Origin: a virus
DNA: 22,945 nt
Direction: 5' to 3' (one strand)
IMG/VR virus record: IMGVR_UViG_3300048919_000196
Span: 1 to 22,945 of that record
A program made the position numbers and the translations under genes. Below, one piece after another: positions 1-9,000 of this stretch (the first letter of the stretch is position 1; each line of letters begins with the position of its first letter). Under the pieces are notes generated by a model, which saw only the letters and a list, made by a program, of their open reading frames with translations, ran no database searches and was not told the origin of the DNA.

Positions 1-1
1 C

Positions 2-1270
2 TACGCGCGGGTTTTCTTTTGCGCGCTGGCAGGCCAGCTGGGTATCACCCGACTGACTGATTCCGCTTCTGGCGTCTCGCTCGGCGCTGAACAAATTGCA
101 GAGCCGCTGGCGCTGTTTGGCGATGACGAGGAAATGGGGCCCCGGCCAGCGCGGAGCTATCAGGTAACAAACGGGATCGCGGTGCTGCCCGTTTCCGGGA
201 CGCTGGTCAGCAAAACCCGGTCACTTCAGCCTTATTCCGGTATGACGGGCTATAACGGGGTCATTGCCCGACTGCAGCAGGCAATGAGCGATCCAGGCGT
301 AGACGGTATTCTGCTGGATATGGACACGCCGGGCGGGATGGTGTCCGGGGCTTTCGACTGTGCCGACATTATTGCCCGGATGCGGGATATCAAGCCCGTC
401 TGGGCGCTGGCAAATGATATGAACTGCAGCGCAGGGCAGCTAATTGCCAGTTCTGCATCGCGACGGCTTGTCACGCAAACGGCCAGAACCGGCTCCATCG
501 GCGTCATGATGGCGCACAGTAATTATGGCGCTGCGCTGAAAACTAACGGCGTTGAGGTCACGCTGATTTACAGCGGCGATCATAAAGTCGACGGCAATCC
601 CTACGAAAAACTACCAAAGGACGTTCGCGCTGATTTTCAGACGCGCATCGATGCCACTCGTCAGATGTTTGCCGAAAAGGTTTCCGCTTATAGCGGCATG
701 TCAGTGCAGGCCGTACTGGACACCGAAGCGGCCGTCTTCTCCGGTCAGGAGTCCGTGGATAACGGTCTGGCGGATGAACTTGTTAACAATACCGACGCGC
801 TCAGCGTGATGCGTGAAGCACTCGACAGACGCAAAAAAACAACCACTGGAGGAACTATGCCATCACCTTCTGCATCTGCAGCGACCAATCAGCCAGCTGA
901 CCAGGCAGCAACACAGACGACTGCACCGGCTGAGCAGGTCACCACCGTTGATACAACAACTGCTGCCTTAACGGCCCCGGCAGACCTCAGCGCTCAGGTA
1001 TCGGCAGCCGTAGCCGCCGAGAATGGTCGCATCATGGGTATTCTGAACTGCGAAGAGGCAAAAGGTCGTGAATCACAGGCCCGTGCGCTGGCAGAAACGC
1101 CGGGCATGACGGTCGAGAGTGCACAGCGCATTCTGGCCGCGGCGCCGCAAAGCGCCCAGGCGCGTACCGATACGGCGCTGGATCGCCTGATGGAAACAGC
1201 ACCAGGCGCTCTTTCAGCAGGGAATGCCTCTGCTGAAGCCGGCGACGATTTGTTAAACACCCCCGTTTAA
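2..1270 (+). CDS. C: Head maturation protease / scaffold (lambda gpC-like), 5' end outside window
   Basis: This is an S49 (SppA-type) serine peptidase that acts in procapsid maturation alongside the portal, connector and scaffold. The reading frame is open from base 2 and reads YARVFFCALAGQLGI, which aligns with the interior of lambda gpC. The gene therefore begins before the window, and the ATG at 134 is only an internal methionine. The peptidase core runs to about base 830. The likely nucleophile is the Ser of NCSAGQ (codon 428-430) and the general-base Lys is that of HKVDGNPY (codon 584-586), matching the Ser-Lys dyad of S49 enzymes. The end of the protein, from 857 onward, is the scaffold domain, which is also made separately as Nu3. 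It ends in the conserved NDLLNTPV-like tail. Assignment is firm by protein similarity to lambda C and by synteny with D and E. Confidence 0.96.
   Translation, partial: YARVFFCALAGQLGITRLTDSASGVSLGAEQIAEPLALFGDDEEMGPRPARSYQVTNGIAVLPVSGTLVSKTRSLQPYSGMTGYNGVIARLQQAMSDPGVDGILLDMDTPGGMVSGAFDCADIIARMRDIKPVWALANDMNCSAGQLIASSASRRLVTQTARTGSIGVMMAHSNYGAALKTNGVEVTLIYSGDHKVDGNPYEKLPKDVRADFQTRIDATRQMFAEKVSAYSGMSVQAVLDTEAAVFSGQESVDNGLADELVNNTDALSVMREALDRRKKTTTGGTMPSPSASAATNQPADQAATQTTAPAEQVTTVDTTTAALTAPADLSAQVSAAVAAENGRIMGILNCEEAKGRESQARALAETPGMTVESAQRILAAAPQSAQARTDTALDRLMETAPGALSAGNASAEAGDDLLNTPV
857..1270 (+). CDS. Nu3: Capsid scaffold protein from internal start in C (Nu3-like)
   Basis: Lambda-like phages translate the C-terminal part of C separately as the scaffold that guides capsid assembly and is later degraded. 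Here an in-frame ATG at 857 is preceded by GGAGG (848-852), a strong ribosome binding site inside the C coding region, at short spacing. The product would be about 137 residues. It has a low-complexity, Ala/Thr/Gln-rich start (MPSPSASAATNQPADQ), followed by the conserved part AAVAAENGRIMGILNCEEA and RRILAAAP-type sequence shared with lambda Nu3. The internal start is inferred from the RBS and family precedent. The sequence alone cannot show how much product is made. Confidence 0.8.
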   Translation: MPSPSASAATNQPADQAATQTTAPAEQVTTVDTTTAALTAPADLSAQVSAAVAAENGRIMGILNCEEAKGRESQARALAETPGMTVESAQRILAAAPQSAQARTDTALDRLMETAPGALSAGNASAEAGDDLLNTPV

Positions 1271-1279
1271 GAGGCTAAC

Positions 1280-1612
1280 ATGGCAATCACCGAAGTATTT
1301 ACTCATCACCAGCCGCTCGGTAACAGCGATCCGGCACACACCGCGTATGCACCGGGCGAACTGACAGCATCCACCCCGGCAATGACCCCGCTCATGCTCG
1401 ATGCTACGTCCGGCAAGCTAACCGTCTGGGACGGCGAGCATGCAGGTGCAGCAACCGGCATTCTGGCGGTTACCGCTGATCAGAGCAGTGCTGAACTGGC
1501 ATTTTATAAATCTGGTTCTTTCCGCATCGAAGATGTGCTCTGGCCATCTGCCGTTACCGACGAAAATATCAAGCGTAACGCGTTCGCCGGTACTGCGATC
1601 AGCATCGTTTAA
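1280..1612 (+). CDS. D: Head decoration (capsid-stabilising) protein, lambda gpD-like
   Basis: This is a 110-residue protein, the same length as lambda gpD, which binds as trimers to the expanded capsid and stabilises it against DNA pressure. The protein shares the gpD landmarks [14 protein letters not shown] near the start, PAMTPLMLD in the middle, and DVLWP followed by [12 protein letters not shown] at the end. The start at 1280 is preceded by GAGG about 6 bases upstream, 9 bases after the C stop codon. The gene sits between C/Nu3 and the major capsid gene as in lambda. A terminator-like hairpin follows it. Confidence 0.97.
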   Translation: MAITEVFTHHQPLGNSDPAHTAYAPGELTASTPAMTPLMLDATSGKLTVWDGEHAGAATGILAVTADQSSAELAFYKSGSFRIEDVLWPSAVTDENIKRNAFAGTAISIV

Positions 1613-1630
1613 TCACCCTCAACTTTCATA

Positions 1631-1654
1631 AAAGCCGCTTATGCGGCTTTTTTT
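1631..1654 (+). terminator. Intrinsic terminator-like hairpin between D and E
   Basis: A perfect 8-bp stem, AAAGCCGC pairing with GCGGCTTT, encloses a TTAT loop (1631-1650). It is followed directly by a run of T ending at 1654. It lies inside an operon that must be transcribed through, so it is probably read through by Q-modified polymerase during lytic growth, or it attenuates expression. It ends about 13 bases before the E start codon. Confidence 0.75.
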
Positions 1655-1667
1655 ACGGGAAAAATCT

Positions 1668-2693
1668 ATGTCAGTTTACACAACAGCCCAGCTTCTGGCG
1701 GTCAATGAGAAGAAATTCAAGTTCGATCCGCTCTTCCTGCGCATCTTCTTTCGCGAAACTTATCCCTTCAGTACAGAGAAAGTTTATCTGTCTCAAATTC
1801 CTGGCCTGGTCAACATGGCTCTTTATGTGTCGCCGATTGTCTCCGGCAAGGTGATCCGTTCCCGCGGCGGCAGCACGTCGGAATTTACGCCGGGGTATGT
1901 GAAGCCAAAACACGAAGTAAACCCGCAGATGACTCTTCGCCGCCTGCCTGATGAAGATCCACAGAATCTGGCAGACCCTGCCTATCGACGTCGACGCATC
2001 ATCCTTCAGAACATGAAAGATGAAGAGCTGGCGATTGCCCAGGTGGAAGAGAAGCAAGCAATTGAAGCTGTGCTCTATGGGAAATACACCATGAGCGGAG
2101 AAGCATTTGAGCCAGTAGAAGTAGATATGGGCCGCAGTGCCGGTAACAACATCATCCAGGCGGGTGCAGCTGCCTGGTCTTCTCGCGACAAAAAAACGTA
2201 CGACCCGACCGATGACATTGAAGCCTATGCGCTTAACGCCAGCGGCACAATTAACATTATCGTGTTCGATCCGAAGGGTTGGGCATTGTTCCGTTCTTTC
2301 GACGCTGTGAAGGAGAAGCTGGATACACGTCGCGGCTCTAACTCCCAGCTGGAAACCGCCCTGAAAGACCTGGGTGAAGCTGTTTCTTATAAGGGCATGT
2401 ACGGCGATGTGGCCATTGTCGTTTACGCAGGCCAGCTTGTTGAAAATGACATCAAAAAGAATGCTCTGCCAGACCTGACTATGGTCTTGGGTAATACCCT
2501 GGCCCGTGGCCTGCGCACCTATGGCTGCATTCTTGATGCAGATGCCCAGCGCGAAGGTATCAACGCCTCAACGCGTTACCCGAAGAACTGGGTACAGACG
2601 GGTGACCCGGCGCGCGAGTTCACCATGATTCAGTCAGCTCCGCTGATGCTGCTGCCAGATCCGGACGCGTTCGTTTCAGTCAAGCTGGCATAA
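1668..2693 (+). CDS. E: Major capsid protein, lambda gpE-like
   Basis: This is the major head subunit with the HK97 fold. From the ATG at 1668 the product is 341 residues, the length of lambda gpE, and begins MSVYTTAQLLAVNEKKF like its homologue. The in-frame ATG at 1641 lies inside the upstream terminator stem, so it is rejected as the start. Conserved blocks include SQIPGLVNMALYVSPI, RSRGGSTSEFTPGYVKPK and RYPKNWVQTGDPAREFTM, ending FVSVKLA. Its position after the decoration gene and before the FI/FII connector genes is the lambda order. Confidence 0.97.
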   Translation: MSVYTTAQLLAVNEKKFKFDPLFLRIFFRETYPFSTEKVYLSQIPGLVNMALYVSPIVSGKVIRSRGGSTSEFTPGYVKPKHEVNPQMTLRRLPDEDPQNLADPAYRRRRIILQNMKDEELAIAQVEEKQAIEAVLYGKYTMSGEAFEPVEVDMGRSAGNNIIQAGAAAWSSRDKKTYDPTDDIEAYALNASGTINIIVFDPKGWALFRSFDAVKEKLDTRRGSNSQLETALKDLGEAVSYKGMYGDVAIVVYAGQLVENDIKKNALPDLTMVLGNTLARGLRTYGCILDADAQREGINASTRYPKNWVQTGDPAREFTMIQSAPLMLLPDPDAFVSVKLA

Positions 2694-2702
2694 CTTTCCA
2701 CA

Positions 2703-2720
2703 GTGGCCCTGATGGGCCAC
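2703..2720 (+). other. Stem-loop between E and FI
   Basis: A perfect inverted repeat, GTGGCCC-TGAT-GGGCCAC, occupies the short E-FI gap. No T tract follows, so it is not a classical terminator. It could stabilise the abundant capsid mRNA at its 3' side or separate E translation from FI. The structure is seen directly; the function is inferred. Confidence 0.6.
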
Positions 2721-2738
2721 ATTTCTGGAGTATTTCCC

Positions 2739-3152
2739 ATGACAGAAAAAGAAACCCTTATCGCCCGACTGAAAGAGCTGGGCGTAAAGCTTGATCGTGA
2801 GGTCAACGTCACAGGCACGATCCAGGAGCTTACGTTACGTATTTCTGAGCTCGAAGAGGAGCTCGACGAAGACGGACAAGAGGGCGATGAGGTGCCCGTG
2901 GCCAGTACTACTGCCAGCAGTACCTCGGGCGAGCCCTGCCCAGAGAACACCTCAGGCTCGATTAACGAAAATCCTGCATCAAAGGAGCCCGGCGAGCTGG
3001 TGGCGGTTGAGACACTGGTGACCTTGCACATTGATGCACTTCACGCCACACGCAACGAGTCCCTCTCTATTGTTGAGCCTGGTGTCGTTATTCGCGTGAC
3101 CGACGCAGTGGCTGACGAACTGATTTCTCAGGGGCTGGCCCGGGAAGTCTGA
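2739..3152 (+). CDS. FI: DNA packaging accessory protein, lambda gpFI-like
   Basis: The product is 137 residues, close to the 132 of lambda FI. FI helps the terminase-DNA complex dock on the prohead. The start at 2739 (MTEKETLIARLKELGVKL) matches the FI N-terminus and has TGGAG upstream. An earlier in-frame ATG at 2703 falls inside the stem-loop and gives no family similarity. The N-terminal helix is followed by an acidic coiled segment with ELEEELDEDGQ, a Ser/Thr-rich linker, and a C-terminal module containing HIDALHATRNE that matches the FI C-terminal domain. The order E-FI-FII is conserved. Confidence 0.92.
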   Translation: MTEKETLIARLKELGVKLDREVNVTGTIQELTLRISELEEELDEDGQEGDEVPVASTTASSTSGEPCPENTSGSINENPASKEPGELVAVETLVTLHIDALHATRNESLSIVEPGVVIRVTDAVADELISQGLAREV

Positions 3153-3163
3153 CAGGGGGCCTA

Positions 3164-3517
3164 ATGGCTGATTTCGATAATCTTTTTGATGAAGCGATGG
3201 CGCGCGCGGATACCACTATACGTGGAGTGATGGGCGCAGAGGCAAGGATAACCTCTGGATCTTTATCCGGCGTCACGCTCCGCGGGGTCTTTGACGATCC
3301 AGAGAACATCGGTTTCGCAGAAGCGGGGATCAGAATTGACGGAACCAGGCCGACGTTTTTTGTGAACTCATCGGATGTAAGCGGGCTGGAACGTCTGGAC
3401 ACGCTGAAGGTAAACGGGCGTGAATTTTGGGTTGATCGCGTGGGCCCGGATGATTGCGGTTCCTGCCATGTATGGCTGGGTAGTGGATCACCTCCCGGCG
3501 GATCGCGGCGTCGTTAA
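3164..3517 (+). CDS. FII: Head-tail joining protein, lambda gpFII-like
   Basis: This 117-residue protein is identical in length to lambda gpFII, which caps the filled head and forms the surface to which the tail binds. Diagnostic blocks are MADFDNLFDEAMARAD, RGVFDDPENI and FWVDRVGPDDCGSCHVWLG, ending in a basic RRR tail. It starts 12 bases after FI, with AGGGGG upstream of the ATG, and is followed closely by Z. Confidence 0.96.
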   Translation: MADFDNLFDEAMARADTTIRGVMGAEARITSGSLSGVTLRGVFDDPENIGFAEAGIRIDGTRPTFFVNSSDVSGLERLDTLKVNGREFWVDRVGPDDCGSCHVWLGSGSPPGGSRRR

Positions 3518-3526
3518 GGAGCATTC

Positions 3527-4111
3527 ATGTCGATAAAAGGTCTTGAGCAGGCGATTGCTAACCTGGATAGCCTGGACAGAAATATGGTTCCCAATGCCAG
3601 CGCATGGGCTGTGAACCGGGTTGCTGCTAATGGCGTCTCGGTTGCCGTCCGAAGGGTGGCGAAAGAAACGGTAGCCGGTGATAACCGCGTTTCGGGGATA
3701 CCTGTAAAGCTGGTCAGACAAAGGGTGAGAATCAACAAAGCCTCGGCTTCAGGGCACTCAGCGGCCCGAATTAAGGTTAACCGGGGCAACCTTCCCGCCG
3801 TCAAACTCGGTGCCGCGCAGGTCAGGGCGACGAACCGAAAAGGCCCGCTGGTTCGAAAAAGTAGCGTGCTGAGAATTGGCCGTTATGTTTTTCGCGACGC
3901 CTTTATCCAGCGCCTGGCGAACGGCCGCTGGCACGTCATGAAGCGCATTGCAGGAAAAAGTCGTTATCCCATCGACGTGGTCAAAATCCCATTGTCCGCG
4001 CCCCTCACTACTGCTTTCGAAGCAGAGAAGAAACGCATGCTTGAAGAGGAAATGCCAAAACAACTTGGCTATGCCCTCAGGCAACAACTGAGGTTGCATC
4101 TGACACGATGA
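3527..4111 (+). CDS. Z: Minor tail / tail completion protein, lambda gpZ-like
   Basis: The product is 194 residues, against 192 in lambda Z. In lambda this protein acts at the head-proximal end of the tail and is needed for infectious, properly joined particles. The start MSIKGLEQAIANL and the blocks ARIKVNRGNLP, FIQRLANGRWHVMKR and SRYPIDVVKIP match the family (Phage_tail_Z/minor tail Z). The protein is strongly basic. Its stop overlaps the start of U by 4 bases (ATGA), suggesting translational coupling. Confidence 0.95.
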   Translation: MSIKGLEQAIANLDSLDRNMVPNASAWAVNRVAANGVSVAVRRVAKETVAGDNRVSGIPVKLVRQRVRINKASASGHSAARIKVNRGNLPAVKLGAAQVRATNRKGPLVRKSSVLRIGRYVFRDAFIQRLANGRWHVMKRIAGKSRYPIDVVKIPLSAPLTTAFEAEKKRMLEEEMPKQLGYALRQQLRLHLTR

Positions 4112-4506
4112 AACACACTCTCATTCGCCAGAAAATTATTGATGTGCTTGAAGCGGCCATCGGGATCGACGTCATGTTTTTTGACGGGCGCCCGGCTGTC
4201 ATTGAAGAGGAGGATTTTCCTGCCGTCGCGGTCTATCTGACCGATGCGGAGTATACCGGCGAAGAACTTGATGCCGATATGTGGGCGGCAACGCTACATA
4301 TCGAGGTCTTCCTGTCCTCGCAGGTACCAGATTCCCAACTGGATGAATGGATGGAAAGCCAAATCTATCCGGCCCTCGCTGATGTTCCCGGCCTCGATTC
4401 ACTGTTAACGCTCATGGTTCCACAAGGCTTCGATTACCAGCGCGATGATGCGATGGGGCTGTGGACCTCCGCCGATATGAAATATTCAATCACTTACGAA
4501 ATGTGA
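4108..4506 (+). CDS. U: Tail terminator protein, lambda gpU-like
   Basis: The product is 132 residues (131 in lambda U). gpU forms the hexameric ring that stops tail-tube growth and gives the head-joining surface. It shares [28 protein letters not shown] and LHIEVFL, and the final ITYEM, with lambda U. It overlaps the last codons of Z, and its neighbours Z and V are in the order expected for this module. Confidence 0.96.
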   Translation: MKHTLIRQKIIDVLEAAIGIDVMFFDGRPAVIEEEDFPAVAVYLTDAEYTGEELDADMWAATLHIEVFLSSQVPDSQLDEWMESQIYPALADVPGLDSLLTLMVPQGFDYQRDDAMGLWTSADMKYSITYEM

Positions 4507-4513
4507 GGAAAAG

Positions 4514-5257
4514 ATGCCAACACCAAATCCACTTGCTCCTGTAAAAGGCGCCGGTACGACGCTCTGGCTTTACACCGGAACGGGCAACGCTTTCGCTAAC
4601 CCACTCTCGGATATCGACTGGAACCGCCTGGCGAAAATTAAAGAGCTGACGCCGGGCGAAATGACCGCCGAATCGTATGACGACACTTACCTCGACGACG
4701 AGGATGCCGACTGGAACGCGACGGCCCAGGGGGCAAAATCTGCTGGCGATACCTCGTTCACCCTCGCCTGGAAGCCGGGCGAAGAAGGGCAAAAAGACCT
4801 TGTCGCATGGTTTATTGATGGCTCAGTACGCTATTACAAAATCAAATACCCGAACGGTACCGTCGACGTTTTCCGCGGCTGGTGCAGCAGCCTGGGTAAA
4901 GCCATTCCGGCAAAAGAGGTCATTACCCGTACAGCGAAAATCACCAATACCGGCAAGCCGGAACTGGCAGAAGAAAGCGGGACCCCGAATATCCCCGTGA
5001 CCGGCGTTACGCTCGATAAAGCCACGGCAAGCGTGGCCGTCGGCGCAACCACAACGCTCAATGTGACGGTTAACCCTGCCAGCGCCTCAGATACCTCGTT
5101 CCGCGTGGCAACCTCCGACGGGGCAAAAGCAACGGTCACCGTTAGCGGCAACGCGATCACCGTCACCGGCGTGGCGGCAGGCACCGCTGACGTTATTGTT
5201 ATGACCAGCGACGGTAATTTCGTTGCGGTCTGCAAAGTCACCGTAACTGCAGCGTAA
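4514..5257 (+). CDS. V: Major tail tube protein with C-terminal Ig-like domain, lambda gpV-like
   Basis: This is the major tail tube subunit, 247 residues compared with 246 in lambda. Residues 1-155 form the tube domain, with [22 protein letters not shown] and [11 protein letters not shown] blocks. A C-terminal Ig-like (Big_2) domain covers about residues 160-247, beginning [16 protein letters not shown] and ending in an alternating Val/Thr strand pattern. In lambda this domain decorates the tube surface and is dispensable for tube assembly. The tube domain is much closer to lambda than the Ig domain, as is usual for this surface-exposed part. The start is supported by GAGG upstream of 4514. 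Confidence 0.96.
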   Translation: MPTPNPLAPVKGAGTTLWLYTGTGNAFANPLSDIDWNRLAKIKELTPGEMTAESYDDTYLDDEDADWNATAQGAKSAGDTSFTLAWKPGEEGQKDLVAWFIDGSVRYYKIKYPNGTVDVFRGWCSSLGKAIPAKEVITRTAKITNTGKPELAEESGTPNIPVTGVTLDKATASVAVGATTTLNVTVNPASASDTSFRVATSDGAKATVTVSGNAITVTGVAAGTADVIVMTSDGNFVAVCKVTVTAA

Positions 5258-5267
5258 GGAAGGACGC

Positions 5268-5699
5268 ATGTTTCTGAAAAAAGAGAAGTTCACCTGGCAA
5301 ACAGAATCCCTGACCATCTTCGAGCTGTCGGCGCTGCAGCGTATTGAGTACATCACGTTTATGGCCGCAGAGGAAAAGGCCGTCAGCGCTGACAGCGACG
5401 GCATCAGCGATCAGGAAATGACGGCCAGGCTGATTGGCTCAAATATTCGCTGCGGTGCGCGTTTGATCGCGATGTCTTTGTGGCATAACGATCCGGCTGG
5501 CACGGATGTGGAAACGCTTTATCAGCAGGTGCTTAGCGGCTGGCCGCCGGAGGCGATCGGTAAAGCCGAAATGGAAATAAAGCTGCTCTCCGGCATGCTC
5601 GTTCCGGTTGATGATGACAACGTTGCCGATCCGGATGCCTCAGCGGAGGCCGAAAGCGCTGAACCCGTTACTGCGGAAAAGCCCTTGCCAGCGAGCTGA
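5268..5699 (+). CDS. G: Tail assembly chaperone gpG
   Basis: This 143-residue protein (140 in lambda G) is one of the two tail assembly chaperones that coat the tape measure protein while the tail tube forms. Neither product ends up in the virion. Family marks are MFLKKEKF, LSALQRIEYI, MSLWHNDP and the GWPPEAI block before a divergent acidic, Ala/Pro-rich end. A ribosomal -1 frameshift near the end gives the longer gpGT. It starts 10 bases after V, with AAGGAAGG upstream. Confidence 0.94.
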   Translation: MFLKKEKFTWQTESLTIFELSALQRIEYITFMAAEEKAVSADSDGISDQEMTARLIGSNIRCGARLIAMSLWHNDPAGTDVETLYQQVLSGWPPEAIGKAEMEIKLLSGMLVPVDDDNVADPDASAEAESAEPVTAEKPLPAS

Positions 5700-6022
5700 A
5701 GTTTGTCCTGAATCTGGCGCGCGAGTTCGGACGACCCGACTGGCGCGCCATGCTGGCTGGAATGACTTCCAGTGAGCTGGGCGACTGGCACCAGTTCTAC
5801 CGGGAGCATTATTTTCAGGACGCGCAGCTCGATGCGCATTTCTCAGAGCTGCTTTATTCCATCTCCACTCTTTTCTTCCGCGACCCGGAACTTACCCCCG
5901 CACATTTCAGCCTGCTTTCTCCTTCGGATGTCGTCATCAGCGATGACGAGCCGGATGATGACACGCTGATGACCGCCGCTGAGGGGATAACAGGAGGTAT
6001 CCGATATGGCCCAGCAGATTAG
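5663..6022 (+). CDS. T: gpT extension, translated as gpGT by -1 frameshift
   Basis: This reading frame is -1 relative to G and has no convincing start of its own. It is open only from base 5663, just after a TGA at 5660-5662. The conserved T sequence begins around EFGRPDWRAMLAGM, as in lambda, and continues through DWHQFYREHYFQDAQL to GGIRYGPAD. Fusing G to this frame after the Lys codon at 5679-5681 gives a gpGT of about 251 residues. That is shorter than lambda gpGT, the acidic C-terminal part being abbreviated. Its end overlaps the start of H by 17 bases. In lambda gpGT links the gpG-coated tape measure to tail tube subunits. Confidence 0.9.
   Translation, partial: TRYCGKALASELKFVLNLAREFGRPDWRAMLAGMTSSELGDWHQFYREHYFQDAQLDAHFSELLYSISTLFFRDPELTPAHFSLLSPSDVVISDDEPDDDTLMTAAEGITGGIRYGPAD
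5675..5681 (+). promoter_or_regulatory. Probable -1 ribosomal frameshift site for gpGT
   Basis: The site GGAAAAG is read in the G frame as G-GAA-AAG. It occupies the position of the lambda slippery heptamer GGGAAAG. It is the only slippery-looking run in the permitted interval, between the last T-frame stop at 5660-5662 and the G stop at 5697-5699. The A-site slip AAG to AAA is perfect. The P-site slip GAA to GGA is not ideal. Confidence 0.7.
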
Positions 6023-9000
6023 CGATCTGGTCATCAACCTTGATGTCGACAGCGCCACGTTTAGCGAGCAGGTCGCCCGAATCAAAGGGCAACTGACAGG
6101 AATGGCGGATGAGTCTGATAAAGTTCAGGCGCGAATGCAGCGTGCTGCGGACCGTCAGAGCGCTGCACTAAAGAGTGTGGGCGACGCTGGCGCGGCGGCG
6201 GCCGCAGACATGAAAGCCCGTCAGTCAGCCGCAACGGAAGGGCTGACCAAAGACTGGCAGAACGTTTCAAAGTCCGTTGATGAAACTCATCGCCGCGTGA
6301 CCGAACTTAACCAACGCATGCGTGAGAATGACGGGCAGGCTGCAGCGCTTGCCCGCCGACAGGATGAACTGGCGGCATCATTTTTCCGCCAGATTGACGG
6401 AGTTCGCCAGCTCAATGGTGAAACACAATCGCTTACGAACGTGCAGGCGCGCTTTCGCGCAGCCAGGGCACAGGGCAACATCACCCAGCAGGATTATCTC
6501 GCCCTTATTTCCCGCACCACGGCCCGGCAAAAAGAACTGCAGATCGTGGAGGAAAAATCGGCCGCAGCGCGCACGCGATTCCTCAGCCAACTGAAGCAAA
6601 AGGTTGCAGAGCAAAAGCTCTCCGGTACCGAGCTGCTGCGCATGAAGGCGGCGCAGGTCGGTGCCAGCGATGCGGCTGAGGTCTATATCCGCAAACTTGA
6701 AGCTGCCAAAGTGGCCACGCACGGTCTGGGGCTGCAAAGTGCTGCTGCCCGGCAGGAGCTGGGGGTACTTATCGGCGAGGTCATGCGCGGTAACTTCGGT
6801 GCACTGCGCGGCTCCGGGATCACGCTGGCTAACCGGGCAGGGTGGATTGACCAGCTACTGTCGCTGCGCGGGCTTGGGATCGCCGGCCTGGTTGGTGGGA
6901 TTGCCGCGGCGGTATTCGGGCTGGGTAAGGCCTGGTATGACGGCAGCAAAGAGTCTGAGGAATTTAACAGGCAGCTGATCCTGACCGGGAACTACGCGGG
7001 GAAAACGTCAGGGCAGCTTCAGGCGCTGGCGCGCTCGCTGGCCGGTAATGGCATCACGCAGCATGCCGCTGCAGGCGTGCTGGCGCAGGTCGTTGGAAGC
7101 GGCGCGTTCAGCGGGAATGACGTCAGCATGGTCAGCAACGTTGCCGCCAAGCTGCAGCAGGCTACCGGGCAGGCCGTTGACGAAACCATAAATCAGTTTA
7201 AACGCCTGAGGGATGATCCGGTTAACGCGGTCGCGACGCTCAACGATTCCCTTCATTTCCTGACAGCCACCCAGTATGAGCAGATAGCATCTGCTCAGGC
7301 GCTGGGTGATTCGCAGAAAGCTGCCGAGCTGGCCATGCGGGCATATTCCGACGCGGTCATTCAGCGCGCCGGGGCGGTCGAGGATAATCTTGGCTCCCTC
7401 GAAAAAGCCTGGAACTGGGTGAAGAATGCCGCATCCGGCGCATGGGATGCGATGCTTGGCATAGGGCGTAATCCTGACACCGCGATGAAGCGCCAGGACT
7501 CTTTTGCTGAATGGCAGGCAGCAGAGAAAGAGTACCGCGCGCTGTCCAGCAATCTTAAGGTCGACCCGGATTATGCCGGTAACAACGTTCTGCAGAAAGC
7601 TGATGCGGAAAGGTTGAGAAACGCGCGCCAGCAGGTGGAGCTGAAAAAGCAGGCTTACGATCTTGCCGATCAGCAATACGCTCAGGAAGGGCTGGCAGCC
7701 GCGCGGGAAAAAATGCGGACGGACCAGCAGGCTCAGGCAATCCGTAGCCAGCAGCAGTTTAACCAGCTGGTGGAGTCCGGCGCGACGGCGGCAGAAAAGC
7801 GGGCTTCAGCAGAGAAAAAGCTCAGTCAGCTTATTGAGAAAAACCGCCAGGATGCGAAAGACGGTGTCGCCACGCTGTGGACTGAAAAGGACATTGCCGC
7901 GGCCCGCGCCGGGATTGAAAAGCAGTGGAAAGATCCAAAAACGCCGAAAGGCAAAAGCTACTCAACGCCCGCCGGCGACAAGGCCGAGGAAAAGGCCCAG
8001 GCCGAACTCCGCACCCTTCAGGCCCAGCTTAAAACGCTTGAGCAGCACACCAGCGTGAACGACGTCATAAGTAAACAGCGTCAGGATCTCTGGCAGACTG
8101 AAAATCAGTTCACCGTTCTGCAGGAGGCCGCGGGGCGTCGTCAGCTTACGGCGCAGGAAAAATCCCTGCTGGCGCACAAGGAAGAAACGCTCGAGTACAA
8201 GCGGCAGCTGGCCGACCTGGGCGATAAGGTTGCCAGCCAGCAAAAGCTCAACCAGCTGGCCGATCAGGCCGTGAAGTTTGAGCAGCAGCAAAAAGCCGCC
8301 AGGGCGGGCCTGCAGGCTCAGTCTGAGGGGGTATCCACTCGCGAGGCCGGACGACAATCCACCCTGCAGCGTCTCAGTGAGAGCTATTCCTACAATCCTC
8401 AGGCACAGCAAAAGGTTCTCGAAGAGCAAAGGGCAACGTTTGAGGCAGAAGATGCCCTGCGCGCAAACTGGCTGGCCGGTGCTAAGCAGGGCTGGGCTGA
8501 ATATCAGGATTCAGCGACAAACGTATTCAGCTCCGTTCAGCAGATTTCACAGGCCACATTCACCGGGCTGGCGGGCCAGCTCACCAGCCTTGTGACAACC
8601 GGCAAAGCCAGCTTCAGGGACTTCACCACCTCGATCCTCAAAATGATAGTAAACGTTATTAACCAGCTTCTGGTGGCTTACGCAATCCAGAGTGCAATGG
8701 GCTGGATAAGTAGCGGAACTAATACGGCCTCTGCAGGCCAGTCATTCGCGGTACCGTCTTTCCGGCCCACGGGCTACGACGTGGGTGGTTACACAGGGCA
8801 CGGCGGTAAGTATGAGCCTGCAGGTGTTGTCCACCGGGGAGAGTTCGTCTTCACCAAAGAGTCGACCAGCCGTATTGGTGTGGCAAACCTTTATCGCCTG
8901 ATGCGCGGTTATGCAACGGGCGGACTGGTTGGTGGTGGTAATGCCGCTGCTGCTGGTATGGGTGGCGTTAGTGTTTATGCCCCTGTTTCAGTTACAACCG

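Noticed and set aside
2630-3031. Serine-rich antisense frame opposite the E end and FI
   Set aside because: The serine runs come from reading the acidic GAG/GAA/GAC codons of FI backwards. This is a composition artefact.
7008-7676. Long antisense open frame (222 codons) opposite H
   Set aside because: It lies wholly within the tape measure gene, has no credible ribosome binding site and shows no family resemblance. Long antisense frames are expected opposite GC-rich, Ala/Gln-rich coding sequence.
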